Shown here in pieces: positions 45,415 to 54,206 of a stretch of 64,000 nucleotides of DNA. The translations under genes were made by a program, and so were the position numbers. Each line of letters begins with the position of its first letter. Position 1 is the first letter of the stretch. The stretch is from assembly GCA_900470155.1 (NCBI GenBank), contig UBZT01000009.1, forward strand, positions 620,001 through 684,000. Direction: 5' to 3'. The notes beneath the pieces are model-generated. The model searched no databases. It saw nothing but the letters and a program-made list of their open reading frames with translations, and was not told the origin of the DNA. This stretch comes from Hyphomicrobiales bacterium. GTDB taxonomy: Bacteria; Pseudomonadota; Alphaproteobacteria; Rhizobiales; Rhizobiaceae.

Positions 45415-46188
45415 ATGAAAAGAACAGTCGTCGTAACCGGCTCCACCAGCGGCATCGGCCTGGGCATTGCCCGCGCCTTCGCGGCCGACGGCGCCAACGT
45501 GGTGATCAATGGCTTCGGTGATGCGGCCGAAATCGAGAAGATCCGCCAATCGCTGGAAATAGCCGGCGGCAAGGCGCTCTATCACGGCGCAGACATGTCG
45601 AAAGCCGCTGAAATTGCCGACCTGATCGTCACGGCCGAGCGCGAATTCGGCGCGGTGGACGTACTCGTCAACAATGCCGGCATTCAGCACGTCGCCCCGG
45701 TCGAGGAATTCCCGATCGACAAATGGGACCTGATCATCGCCATCAACATGTCGAGCGCCTTTCATACGATTCGCGCCGCCATTCCCGGCATGAAGGCGAG
45801 GAAGAAGGGCCGCATCATCAACATCGCCTCGGCCCACGGCCTCGTCGCCTCGCCCTTCAAATCCGCCTATGTCACCGCCAAGCACGGCATTCTCGGCCTG
45901 ACGAAGACGGTTGCACTGGAGACCGCCCGCGACGGCATCACGGTGAACGCCATCTGCCCCGGCTACGTGCTGACGCCGCTGGTCGAAAAGCAGATCCCCG
46001 ATACCGCCAAGGCTCGCGGCATCTCGGAGGATCAGGTGAAGAACGACGTCATGCTGCATTTGCAGGCGACCAAGGAATTTGTCGAAGTGGACCAGGTCGC
46101 AGCCCTCGCGCTCTATCTCGCAAGCGACGCGGCCGCCCAGGTGACCGGCACCTCGATATCGATTGATGGTGGCTGGACAGCACAATAG
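45415..46188 (+). CDS. bdhA: D-3-hydroxybutyrate dehydrogenase
   Basis: 257 residues, SDR family. NAD motif TGSTSGIGLG, catalytic Ser139, Tyr152 and Lys156 (SAYVTAKHG), and the BdhA-characteristic INIASAHGLVASPFKSAY, ICPGYVLTPLVEKQI and QATKEFVEVDQVA. Oxidises D-3-hydroxybutyrate from PHB breakdown to acetoacetate. It heads the bdhA-xdhA-xdhB cluster, the mixed-function operon known in Sinorhizobium meliloti. The xdhA start is 95 bp after its stop with no terminator seen. Confidence 0.96.
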   Translation: MKRTVVVTGSTSGIGLGIARAFAADGANVVINGFGDAAEIEKIRQSLEIAGGKALYHGADMSKAAEIADLIVTAEREFGAVDVLVNNAGIQHVAPVEEFPIDKWDLIIAINMSSAFHTIRAAIPGMKARKKGRIINIASAHGLVASPFKSAYVTAKHGILGLTKTVALETARDGITVNAICPGYVLTPLVEKQIPDTAKARGISEDQVKNDVMLHLQATKEFVEVDQVAALALYLASDAAAQVTGTSISIDGGWTAQ

Positions 46189-46282
46189 ACTTGAAAGATT
46201 GCGCTGCGCCGCCCACCATCGCCAAAATGGGCGACGCAGCCGCGGTCCGGCAGCCGGACATCAACGGGGACACGATCCATAC

Positions 46283-47752
46283 ATGGCAGACAGCATTCGT
46301 TTCATCCTGAACGGCGAGGACATCGCCCTTTCCAGCCTCGATCCGACCGAGACGCTGCTCGATTTCCTGCGCCTGAAGCGCCGGCTGACCGGATCCAAGG
46401 AAGGCTGTGCCGAAGGCGACTGCGGCGCCTGCACGGTCCTGGTCGGACGCATCGTCTCAGGCCGGCTCGCTTATGAAACGGTCAATGCCTGCATCCGCTT
46501 CGTCGGCTCGCTCAATGCCACCCATGTGGTGACTGTGGAGCACCTGGCGGCGAAGGACGGGACGCTGCATCCCGTGCAGCAGGCCATGGTTGACTGTCAT
46601 GGCTCGCAATGCGGCTTCTGCACCCCCGGCTTCGTCATGTCGCTCTACGGTTTATGGCTGACATCGGAAACCCCCGGTCGCGCCGAAATCGAGCGCGCCC
46701 TGCAAGGCAATCTCTGTCGCTGCACCGGCTACGAGCCGATCGTCAAGGCGGCCGAACTGGTCGCCCGCATGCGCCCGTCGGCGCTTTTCGATCCGCTGGA
46801 ACGCGAGCGCGCCAACATCATCGCCCGCCTAAAGGACCTGACGACCCGCGAGACGATCCTCATCGAAGGTGATGGCCGCCGGCTGATCGTTCCGGGCAGC
46901 GTCGAAGCCCTTGCCACAACAATGACAGCCCATCCGAAAGCCACCATCGTCGCGGGCGCCACCGATGTCGGTCTCTGGGTCACCAAGCAGATGCGCGTGC
47001 TTGATCCCGTTGTCTTCATCAACCATCTGGACGAGTTGCAGGACATCGTCGTCACGCCGGAAGGCATCACGCTCGGCGCCGGCGTCAGCTACAGCACCGC
47101 ATTCGAAACGCTGCGGCAGGAGATCCCGGCGTTCGCCAGGCTCATCACCCGCATCGGCGGCCAACAGGTGCGCAACATGGGCACGATCGGCGGCAATATC
47201 GCCAACGGCTCGCCGATCGGCGACAGCCCCCCGGCGCTCATCGCATTGTCCGCCACCGTGACCCTCCGCTCGACCTCGGGCACCCGCACCATGCCGCTCG
47301 AGGATTTCTTCATCGATTACGGCAAGCAGGACCGCCAGCCGGGCGAATTCGTCGAATGCCTTTTCGTGCCCCGCCCAAAGGCGCAGAGCCATTTCGCCGT
47401 CTACAAGATCACCAAGCGCCGCGACGAGGACATTTCCGCGCTTTGCGGCGCCTTCCACCTGGAAACGGATGAAGCGGGAACGGTCACCCATATCCGCGTC
47501 GCCTTCGGCGGCATGGCGGGCACCCCGAAGCGGGCACGGTCGGTCGAGGCGGCGCTCTACGGCAGGCCGTTTACGCAAGCCACCGTGGAAGCTGCCCGCG
47601 ACGCCTTCGACCTCGATTACAAGCCGCTCACCGACTGGCGTGCGACTGCGGAGTATCGCCAGCTGACGGCGAAGAACCTGCTCACCCGTTTCTTCCTCGA
47701 AGTCTCGGGTACGCCGCAGGAACTGCAGCGCTTCGCGACGGAGGAGGCTTGA
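46283..47752 (+). CDS. xdhA: Xanthine dehydrogenase small subunit
   Basis: 489 residues. N-terminal [2Fe-2S] domain with Cys42/47/50/70, a second cluster with Cys110/113/145/147 (CGFCTPGF, CRCTGY), then an FAD domain (VAGATDVGLWVTKQ, GQQVRNMGTIGGNIANGSPIGDSPP) and C-terminal CODH-like region. Passes electrons from the molybdenum subunit to NAD+. Overlaps no gene; xdhB starts 2 bp later. Confidence 0.97.
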   Translation: MADSIRFILNGEDIALSSLDPTETLLDFLRLKRRLTGSKEGCAEGDCGACTVLVGRIVSGRLAYETVNACIRFVGSLNATHVVTVEHLAAKDGTLHPVQQAMVDCHGSQCGFCTPGFVMSLYGLWLTSETPGRAEIERALQGNLCRCTGYEPIVKAAELVARMRPSALFDPLERERANIIARLKDLTTRETILIEGDGRRLIVPGSVEALATTMTAHPKATIVAGATDVGLWVTKQMRVLDPVVFINHLDELQDIVVTPEGITLGAGVSYSTAFETLRQEIPAFARLITRIGGQQVRNMGTIGGNIANGSPIGDSPPALIALSATVTLRSTSGTRTMPLEDFFIDYGKQDRQPGEFVECLFVPRPKAQSHFAVYKITKRRDEDISALCGAFHLETDEAGTVTHIRVAFGGMAGTPKRARSVEAALYGRPFTQATVEAARDAFDLDYKPLTDWRATAEYRQLTAKNLLTRFFLEVSGTPQELQRFATEEA

Positions 47753-47754
47753 TC

Positions 47755-50091
47755 ATGGACAAGGCGACCTACGAAACGACGAAATACATCAAGGGGCCGA
47801 TGCACCAGTCCCTCCGGCATGATTCAGCGCACAAACATGTCGCCGGAAGTGCCGAATATATCGACGATATTCCCGAACCCGCCGGCCTGTTGCATGGCGC
47901 GCTCGGCATGGCGGATCGCGCCCATGCGGAGATCCTGTCGATCGATCTTTCGGCGGTGAAGGCCTATCCCGGCGTCGTCTGCGTGCTGACGGCAGACGAC
48001 ATCACCGGCGTCAACGACGTCTCCTCCGGCGGCCGCCACGACGAGCCGCTGATTGCGACGGACAGAATAGAATTCCACGGCCAGACCATCTTCGCCGTGA
48101 TCGCCGAAACCCGCGACGCGGCCCGGAAAGCCGCCCGCCTCGCCAAGGTCGAATACCGCGACCTGCCCTTCTGGACCGATATCGACGGTGCGCTGGACAA
48201 TGGCGCACCGCTCGTCACGCCCGGCATGACGCTGAAGCGCGGCACGCCGGAGACCGAACTCGACAAGGCGGCCCACCGCATCCAGAGCTCGATGCGCATC
48301 GGCGGCCAGGAGCATTTCTACCTCGAAAGCCATATCGCGCTCGCCATTCCCGGCGAGGACGACGACGTCACCGTCTGGTCCTCGACCCAGCACCCCTCGG
48401 AAATCCAGCACATCGTCGGCCACGTGCTCGACATTCCCTCCAATGCCATCACCGTCAACACGCGGCGCATGGGCGGCGGCTTCGGCGGCAAGGAAACGCA
48501 GGGCAACCAGTTTGCAGCGCTCGCCGCACTCGCTGCCAAGAAGCTGAAGCGCGCCGTCAAATTCCGCCCCGACCGCGACGAGGACATGGGCGTCACCGGC
48601 AAGCGCCACGACTTCAAGATGGATTTCGACGTCGCCTTCAATGACGACGGCCGCATCCACGCAATCGACGCCAATTTTGCTGCCCGTTGCGGTTACTCCT
48701 CCGACCTCTCAGGCCCAGTCACCGACCGCGCCCTCTTCCATGCCGATTCCAGCTATTTTTATCCGCATGTGAAACTGACCTCGCAGCCGCTCAAGACCCA
48801 CACCGTCTCCAACACCGCCTATCGCGGCTTCGGCGGACCTCAAGGCATGTTGGGTGGCGAACGGGTGATCGAGGAGATCGCCTATGCACTGGGCAAGGAC
48901 CCGCTGGAAATCCGGAAGGTCAATTTCTACGGCGAGAAGGGCTCCGGCCGCGATGTGACCCCCTATCACCAGCAGGTGGAGGACAACATCATCCTGAAGG
49001 TCGTCGAGGAACTCGAAACCTCGGTCGACTACCAGGCGCGCCGCCAGGCGATCATCGACTTCAACCGGACGAGCCCGGTGATCAGGAAGGGCATCGCCCT
49101 CACCCCGGTAAAGTTCGGCATCTCTTTCACCATGACCGCCTTCAACCAGGCGGGCGCGCTTGTGCATGTCTACCAGGACGGTTCGATCCACCTGAACCAT
49201 GGCGGCACCGAAATGGGCCAGGGCCTCTACACCAAGGTCGCCCAGGTCGTTGCCGACTGTTTCCAGGTCGATGTCGACACGGTGAAGATCACGGCCACGA
49301 CGACGGCCAAGGTACCGAACACATCGGCGACGGCCGCCTCCTCCGGTTCGGACCTGAACGGCATGGCCGCCTTCGACGCCGCCCGCCAGATCAAGGAACG
49401 GCTGATCGCCTTTGCCGCCGAAAAATATCAGGTCGCCGCGTCCGAGGTCGAATTCCTGCCAAACCGCGTGCGCGTCGGGACACAGGAATTTGCCTTCGGC
49501 GACTTCATCAAGCAGGCTTATTTTGCCCGCGTCCAGCTGTCGGCCGCCGGTTTCTACAAAACCCCGAAGATCCACTGGGACCGCGCCGCCGGCCGCGGCA
49601 CACCCTTCTATTACTACGCCTATGGCGCCGCCTGCACCGAAGTCTCGATCGACACGCTGACCGGCGAATACCTGATGGACCGCACCGACATCCTTCATGA
49701 TGTCGGCAAGTCGCTCAACCCGGCGATCGATATCGGCCAGATCGAAGGCGGCTTCGTCCAGGGCATGGGCTGGTTGACGACCGAGGAACTCTGGTGGGAC
49801 GGCAAGGGTAGGCTTCGCACCCATGCCCCCTCGACCTACAAGATCCCACTCGCCTCCGACCGGCCGAAGATCTTCAACACGAAACTGGTGCCCTGGTCGG
49901 AAAACACTGAACCCACCATCGGTCGCTCGAAAGCTGTCGGCGAACCGCCTTTCATGCTGGCGATATCGGTGCTGGAAGCGCTCTCGATGGCAGTCGCCTC
50001 GGTGGCCGATTACAAGCTCTGCCCGAGGCTCGATGCACCGGCAACCCCGGAACGGGTGCTGATGGCGGTAGAGAGGCTGAAGCGGGTTTGA
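47755..50091 (+). CDS. xdhB: Xanthine dehydrogenase molybdenum subunit
   Basis: 778 residues from the ATG at 47755, preceded by GGAGG (a TTG at 47749 is in frame but less likely). Molybdopterin-binding motifs MGGGFGGKETQG, AYRGFGGPQGM, HGGTEMGQGLYTKV and the catalytic Glu ~730 in AVGEPPFMLA, at the position of Glu730 in Rhodobacter XdhB. Hydroxylates hypoxanthine and xanthine to urate. Followed by an intergenic repeat and xdhC. Confidence 0.97.
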   Translation: MDKATYETTKYIKGPMHQSLRHDSAHKHVAGSAEYIDDIPEPAGLLHGALGMADRAHAEILSIDLSAVKAYPGVVCVLTADDITGVNDVSSGGRHDEPLIATDRIEFHGQTIFAVIAETRDAARKAARLAKVEYRDLPFWTDIDGALDNGAPLVTPGMTLKRGTPETELDKAAHRIQSSMRIGGQEHFYLESHIALAIPGEDDDVTVWSSTQHPSEIQHIVGHVLDIPSNAITVNTRRMGGGFGGKETQGNQFAALAALAAKKLKRAVKFRPDRDEDMGVTGKRHDFKMDFDVAFNDDGRIHAIDANFAARCGYSSDLSGPVTDRALFHADSSYFYPHVKLTSQPLKTHTVSNTAYRGFGGPQGMLGGERVIEEIAYALGKDPLEIRKVNFYGEKGSGRDVTPYHQQVEDNIILKVVEELETSVDYQARRQAIIDFNRTSPVIRKGIALTPVKFGISFTMTAFNQAGALVHVYQDGSIHLNHGGTEMGQGLYTKVAQVVADCFQVDVDTVKITATTTAKVPNTSATAASSGSDLNGMAAFDAARQIKERLIAFAAEKYQVAASEVEFLPNRVRVGTQEFAFGDFIKQAYFARVQLSAAGFYKTPKIHWDRAAGRGTPFYYYAYGAACTEVSIDTLTGEYLMDRTDILHDVGKSLNPAIDIGQIEGGFVQGMGWLTTEELWWDGKGRLRTHAPSTYKIPLASDRPKIFNTKLVPWSENTEPTIGRSKAVGEPPFMLAISVLEALSMAVASVADYKLCPRLDAPATPERVLMAVERLKRV

Positions 50092-50104
50092 TGTCGGCGA
50101 TTTT

Positions 50105-50239
50105 GCCCCTCACCCTGACCCTCTCCCCGCAAGCGGGGAGAGGGAGGGCGCTCTGCCCAATGTCCAAGCATTCGGCACCGGCGGAACGTCTCCTTCTCCC
50201 CGCCTGCGGGGAGAAGGTGCCGGCAGGCGGATGAGGGGC
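50105..50239. repeat. RIME-like intergenic palindromic element
   Basis: 135 bp with terminal inverted repeats GCCCCTCA / TGAGGGGC and two internal hairpins (CTCTCCCCGC-AA-GCGGGGAGAG and CTTCTCCCCGCctGCGGGGAGAAG). This is the build of the RIME1 family of Rhizobiaceae intergenic elements, expected in many copies per genome. It sits inside the xdh operon and ends 12 bp before the xdhC start. Confidence 0.85.
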
Positions 50240-50250
50240 AGCACCGGCGC

Positions 50251-51063
50251 ATGACCACCCTCCCCGACTTCCTCGCATCCCACCCGGCCACGGTCCTTGT
50301 CGAGGTCACGGAGACCTGGGGCTCGACGCCGCGCGAGGCTGGCACGATCATGCTGGTGGCCGACAACGGGCTCTGGGGCACGATCGGCGGTGGCTATCTC
50401 GAATTCATGGCGATCTCCCATGCGCGCCGGTTGCTGGCTGGCGAAACGCTGGCACCAGTGCTCGACGTGCCGCTCGGCCCGGAGATCGGCCAGTGCTGCG
50501 GCGGGCGCACGCTACTATCCTTCCGCAGCGTGGACGCGGACGTGATGGCACAACTGTCGGAACGGCTCGCTGACGAACGCGCGGCATTCCCCGAGGTCAT
50601 GGTCTTCGGCGCCGGCCATGTCGGGCTGGCGCTGGCCCACGCGCTCCAACCCCTGCCCCTCAATGTCACGTTGATCGACTCGCGCCCTGAGATCGACGGT
50701 ACACCGCCCAAGGGCATCACTTTCCTCCGTGTCGCAATGCCCGAAGCCGAGGTGGCGAGGCTGAAACCGGGCGCCGCCGTCGTCATCCTTACTCACGACC
50801 ATGCATTGGATTTCCTGATCGCAAAGGAAGCGCTTGCCCGCACCGACCTCGCCTATGTCGGCATGATTGGCTCAAAGACCAAGCGCGCCACCTTCGCCTC
50901 CCATCTCGACCGCGAAGGCCTGGGCCGCGCAGCGCTTGAGCGCCTGACCCTGCCGATCGGCGGCGGCACCGTAAAGGACAAGCGCCCCGCCGTGATTGCC
51001 GCCATGGTCGCAGCCGAATTGCTGACGGCACTGGATGGCGCTGGCTCCCATGCCGCCACCTGA
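50251..51063 (+). CDS. xdhC: Xanthine dehydrogenase accessory protein XdhC
   Basis: 270 residues. XdhC/CoxI-type: ETWGSTPREAGTIMLV, GTIGGGYLE, GQCCGGRTLL (Cys pair), then a Rossmann-like MVFGAGHVGLALAHAL and YVGMIGSKTKRATF. Binds and sulfurates the molybdenum cofactor and inserts it into XdhB. Separated from xdhB by the RIME-like repeat. Confidence 0.95.
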   Translation: MTTLPDFLASHPATVLVEVTETWGSTPREAGTIMLVADNGLWGTIGGGYLEFMAISHARRLLAGETLAPVLDVPLGPEIGQCCGGRTLLSFRSVDADVMAQLSERLADERAAFPEVMVFGAGHVGLALAHALQPLPLNVTLIDSRPEIDGTPPKGITFLRVAMPEAEVARLKPGAAVVILTHDHALDFLIAKEALARTDLAYVGMIGSKTKRATFASHLDREGLGRAALERLTLPIGGGTVKDKRPAVIAAMVAAELLTALDGAGSHAAT

Positions 51064-51134
51064 ATCACCACATCAAGCTGCAGACTCAAGATCCGAGCTT
51101 TGGCAGGCAATCTGTTGATCCGATTTGCTTTTTC

Positions 51135-51365
51135 TCAAAGTGGCCCCGGCCTGATCGTATCGATCAGACGCCGGCTGCTCGACCAGGCACCTTCGTTGCG
51201 ACCCCGTGATGGCGCTTCCTCCTCCAGGCCGATATCCCGCTTCAATGCTTCCGGCAGGCTGTCGATCGCCAGATGATCGGGTTCGAGAACATGGCGGAAG
51301 AAGCGACCGGCCTTTGAAAAGATCGTGCTTTCGAGCAGCCACAATGTCTTGATAGCGGATACCAT
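51135..51365 (-). CDS. DUF1127-like small protein
   Basis: 76 residues from the ATG at 51365, preceded by GGAGG at 7 bp. The LPEALKRDIGL segment matches the DUF1127 core (LPDHLLRDIGL-type); an N-terminal hydrophobic helix (AIKTLWLLESTIFSKAGRFF) precedes it. In Agrobacterium, small DUF1127 proteins affect phosphate and carbon metabolism. The gene is divergent from a LysR regulator with a 110-bp spacer, and a longer in-frame extension upstream has no SD. Moderately divergent from canonical members. Confidence 0.7.
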   Translation of the reverse strand: MVSAIKTLWLLESTIFSKAGRFFRHVLEPDHLAIDSLPEALKRDIGLEEEAPSRGRNEGAWSSSRRLIDTIRPGPL

Positions 51366-51443
51366 CTTTGCCTCCACGCACATTCGCTTCGACCGAAGCC
51401 ATGACCGGAGATTGGCGGCGATTGTGGAACAAGGCCAATTCAA

Positions 51444-51462
51444 TTATGCTGGTTATGCATAA
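51444..51462 (+). promoter_or_regulatory. Possible LysR operator
   Basis: TTATGC and GCATAA form a perfect inverted repeat with a 7-bp spacer, typical in size for LysR-family sites. It lies 14 bp before the LysR start, between two divergent genes. Confidence 0.45.
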
Positions 51463-51475
51463 AGAGAGCTTATCC

Positions 51476-52432
51476 ATGAAACTGTCGAAACAGTTCCCGT
51501 TGAATGCCCTGCGCGTCTTCGAGGCGGTTGGCCGCCTAGGGAGCTTTACCCGTGCCGGCGAGGAACTGGGCATGACCCAGACGGCGGTCAGCTACCAGAT
51601 CAAGCTTCTCGAAGACAATATCGGCGAGACGCTGTTCCTGCGCAAACCACGGCAGATCGAATTGACCGACATTGGTGCAAGGCTGCTGCCCAAGGTCAGC
51701 GAAGCCTTTGGCTTGATGGTCGATGCGGTCGCATCGGCTCGCCACAGCTCAGGCGAAACGCTGGAGATCCATTCGATCCCGACCTTTGCCACCCAATGGC
51801 TGGCGAAACATCTGGGATCGTTTCAACTCGACCATTCGAACATCGCCGTGCGCCTGCTGCGGGTCAACAAGGTGACCGATTTTGCCCGCGACGGCGCCGA
51901 TGTCGCGATCCGCTGGGGCGATGGTCCCTGGCCCGGCCTTGTCAGCCACCACCTGATCCGCGCCACGTTCAGCCCCATGCTCAGCCCGAAACTGGCCGAC
52001 AGCATCGGCGGCATTCACCACCCGTCGGACCTGATGAAACTGCCGATCATCAGCCCGGACGATCATTGGTGGCACGACTGGTTCAGCGCAGCCGGCATCC
52101 AAAACCCATCTCTGAAGGGCAACAGCATCAACACGTTCGAGGCGCAGGATCTGGAGGCAAGCGCCGCGATCGCCGGTCAGGGCGTGGCGATCCTCAGCCC
52201 CTTCTTCTTCCGCGACGAACTGGCCTCGGGTCGGCTGCTGCAGCCCTTTCCACTCGCCTGCGCTGCCCACGCGCCCATCTGGCTGGTCTACCCGCATGCG
52301 CGGCGCAACGCGCCAAAGATCCGCGCCTTCCAAGCCTGGATCGACAAGGCCCTGGCCAGCGACGAGATGGCCTCAACGCTGGCCCCACCGCTCCCGATTC
52401 CGCAATCTCAGAACGACATGTCCGGCGCATAA
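51476..52432 (+). CDS. LysR-family regulator (GcvA-like)
   Basis: 318 residues from the ATG at 51476; ATG 51455 is an alternative. N-terminal HTH (LNALRVFEAVGRLGSFTRAGEELGMTQTAVSYQIKLLE) and a substrate-binding domain of the GcvA/AmpR type (DGADVAIRWGDGPWPGL, QDLEASAAIAGQGVAILSPFF). It probably regulates the divergent DUF1127-like gene. The end overlaps the convergent gene at 52408 by 25 bp. Confidence 0.9.
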   Translation: MKLSKQFPLNALRVFEAVGRLGSFTRAGEELGMTQTAVSYQIKLLEDNIGETLFLRKPRQIELTDIGARLLPKVSEAFGLMVDAVASARHSSGETLEIHSIPTFATQWLAKHLGSFQLDHSNIAVRLLRVNKVTDFARDGADVAIRWGDGPWPGLVSHHLIRATFSPMLSPKLADSIGGIHHPSDLMKLPIISPDDHWWHDWFSAAGIQNPSLKGNSINTFEAQDLEASAAIAGQGVAILSPFFFRDELASGRLLQPFPLACAAHAPIWLVYPHARRNAPKIRAFQAWIDKALASDEMASTLAPPLPIPQSQNDMSGA

Positions 52433-52740
52433 AAGCAGCGCGGCGTGTTCTCGTCGGGAAACAGGCACAGGTGATACTCGCTGTCTTCGGAACGCCGCGT
52501 GGTGGTCTGCGGGAAATTGAACACATGCTGGCGCGTGACCAGCCTGTGGTCGCCGGGCGTCAACGTTAGCTGATAACCGTCCTTGATCACCTTCACGCTC
52601 TGCGAGGGGATCATCTGGCAATCGCCAGTATGCTCGTTACCATTGCAGCAGAAGGCATCGTAACGCCAACCGCTCTTTGAATCATGGGCATGAACGCAAG
52701 ACGCATACGCCAGCAGAAAACCTGTCACGATACTGCGCAT
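52408..52740 (-). CDS. Small secreted protein of unknown function
   Basis: 110-residue precursor, start ATG 52740 giving a signal peptide (RSIVTGFLLAYASCVHA). Cys-rich mature part (FCCNGNEHTGDC, HLCLFPDENTPRCFY), so disulfide-stabilised in the periplasm or outside. Family resembles small rhizobial hypothetical proteins I cannot name. Its 3' end overlaps the LysR gene. Confidence 0.75.
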   Translation of the reverse strand: MRSIVTGFLLAYASCVHAHDSKSGWRYDAFCCNGNEHTGDCQMIPSQSVKVIKDGYQLTLTPGDHRLVTRQHVFNFPQTTTRRSEDSEYHLCLFPDENTPRCFYAPDMSF

Positions 52741-52857
52741 CGGCTGATCTCCATTGGGGAAAAGCCGCCGGAAAACGCGAACCACCCGTTCCGGCGGCAT
52801 TGAAGATCGAATGTAACAGAATCGTCATATTCGAACCAATGCAGGAAATAATGGGTG

Positions 52858-52895
52858 GCATTTTGTGCGACGCACAAAAGTCCTGCACAAAATGC
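52858..52895 (+). promoter_or_regulatory. Operator-like repeat before puuD
   Basis: GCATTTTGTGC (52858-52868) and GCACAAAATGC (52885-52895) form a perfect 11-bp inverted repeat, and a third GCACAAAA (52872-52879) lies between them, making a tight TTTTGTGC-GAC-GCACAAAA palindrome. Three half-sites in 38 bp upstream of puuD point to a cooperative regulator. Confidence 0.65.
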
Positions 52896-52974
52896 GACAG
52901 GCCTGCACTGCAGCCCTTTCCTTCATCTCAAAGTTTTTGCAAAGTATCTCGTTCGGGGACGAAAGGGATATTGC

Positions 52975-54204
52975 ATGTATGAATTCGCCATTGCCTGGGA
53001 ATGGCTCTCCTTTGCCGTGCGCTGGCTGCACGTGATCACCGCCATCGCCTGGATCGGCTCCTCCTTCTATTTCATCGCCCTCGATCTTGGCCTAGTGAAA
53101 CGCCCAGGTCTGCCCGTCGGCGCCTATGGTGAGGAATGGCAGGTGCATGGCGGCGGCTTCTACCATGTGCAGAAATACCTCGTGGCGCCGGCCTCGATGC
53201 CTGAGCACCTCACCTGGTTCAAATGGGAAAGCTATGCCACCTGGCTGTCCGGCTTCGCCCTCTTGGCCGTTGTCTACTATGGCGGCGCCGATCTCTTCCT
53301 CATCGACCGCACCGTGCTCGACATCGAACCGTGGCAGGCGATCTGCCTGTCGCTCGCCTCGCTTGGCGTCGGCTGGGTCTGCTACGACCTGTTGTGCAAA
53401 TCGCCACTGGGCCGGAACACCTGGGGCCTGATGGTCTTCCTCTATATCGTGCTGATCGCCATGGCCTGGGGCTATACCCAGATCTTCACCGGCCGCGCCG
53501 CCTTCCTGCATCTCGGCGCCTTCACCGCGACCATCATGTCGGCCAATGTCTTCATGATCATCATCCCCAACCAGAAGATCGTCGTCGCCGACCTGCTCGC
53601 CGGCCGCACCCCGGATGCCAAATACGGCATGATTGCCAAGCAGCGCTCGCTGCACAACAACTACCTGACCTTGCCCGTCATCTTCTTCATGCTGTCGAAC
53701 CACTATCCGCTGGCGTTTGCCACCCAGTTCAACTGGATCATCGCAGCTCTCGTCTTCCTGATGGGCGTCACCATCCGCCACTGGTTCAACACCACGCATG
53801 CCCGCAAGGGACAACCGACCTGGACCTGGCTTGTCACGGTGCTGATCTTCATCGTCATCATCTGGCTGTCGACCGTGCCGAAGGTGCTAACCGGCGAGAA
53901 AGAAGTCTCGCTGTCCGCCCGCGAACAGAGTTTTGTCGAAAACGTGCATTTCACCGCCGTGCGTGATGTCGTACAGAGCCGCTGCTCCATGTGCCATGCG
54001 AATGAGCCCGTCTGGGACGGCATCGTGCGGGCACCGAAAAGCGTCAAGCTCGAGACGGACGGCGAGATCGCTGCCCATGCGCGGGAAATCTACATCCAGG
54101 CCGGCCGCAGCCATGCCATGCCGCCTGGCAACATCACCGACCTTTCGAACGAGGAGCGCCAATTGCTCGTCGCCTGGTTCGAAACGGCGGCCGAAGGCAA
54201 GTGA
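52975..54204 (+). CDS. puuD: Membrane urate hydroxylase PuuD
   Basis: 409 residues. An N-terminal integral-membrane domain with about eight helices (WLHVITAIAWIGSSFYFIALD start; FLHLGAFTATIMSANVFMIIIPNQ) is fused to a C-terminal cytochrome c domain (CSMCH, residues 337-341; MPPGN distal region). Oxidises urate to 5-hydroxyisourate and passes electrons to cytochrome c. This is the alphaproteobacterial route when soluble urate oxidase is absent; the uraH and uraD genes at 60-64 kb do the next steps. First gene of puuD-guaD. Confidence 0.94.
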   Translation: MYEFAIAWEWLSFAVRWLHVITAIAWIGSSFYFIALDLGLVKRPGLPVGAYGEEWQVHGGGFYHVQKYLVAPASMPEHLTWFKWESYATWLSGFALLAVVYYGGADLFLIDRTVLDIEPWQAICLSLASLGVGWVCYDLLCKSPLGRNTWGLMVFLYIVLIAMAWGYTQIFTGRAAFLHLGAFTATIMSANVFMIIIPNQKIVVADLLAGRTPDAKYGMIAKQRSLHNNYLTLPVIFFMLSNHYPLAFATQFNWIIAALVFLMGVTIRHWFNTTHARKGQPTWTWLVTVLIFIVIIWLSTVPKVLTGEKEVSLSAREQSFVENVHFTAVRDVVQSRCSMCHANEPVWDGIVRAPKSVKLETDGEIAAHAREIYIQAGRSHAMPPGNITDLSNEERQLLVAWFETAAEGK

Positions 54205-54206
54205 GA

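Noticed and set aside
50105..50239. CRISPR array or mobile element
   Set aside because: Two inverted repeats only, no regular spacers and no transposase. The layout is that of a RIME-type intergenic element.
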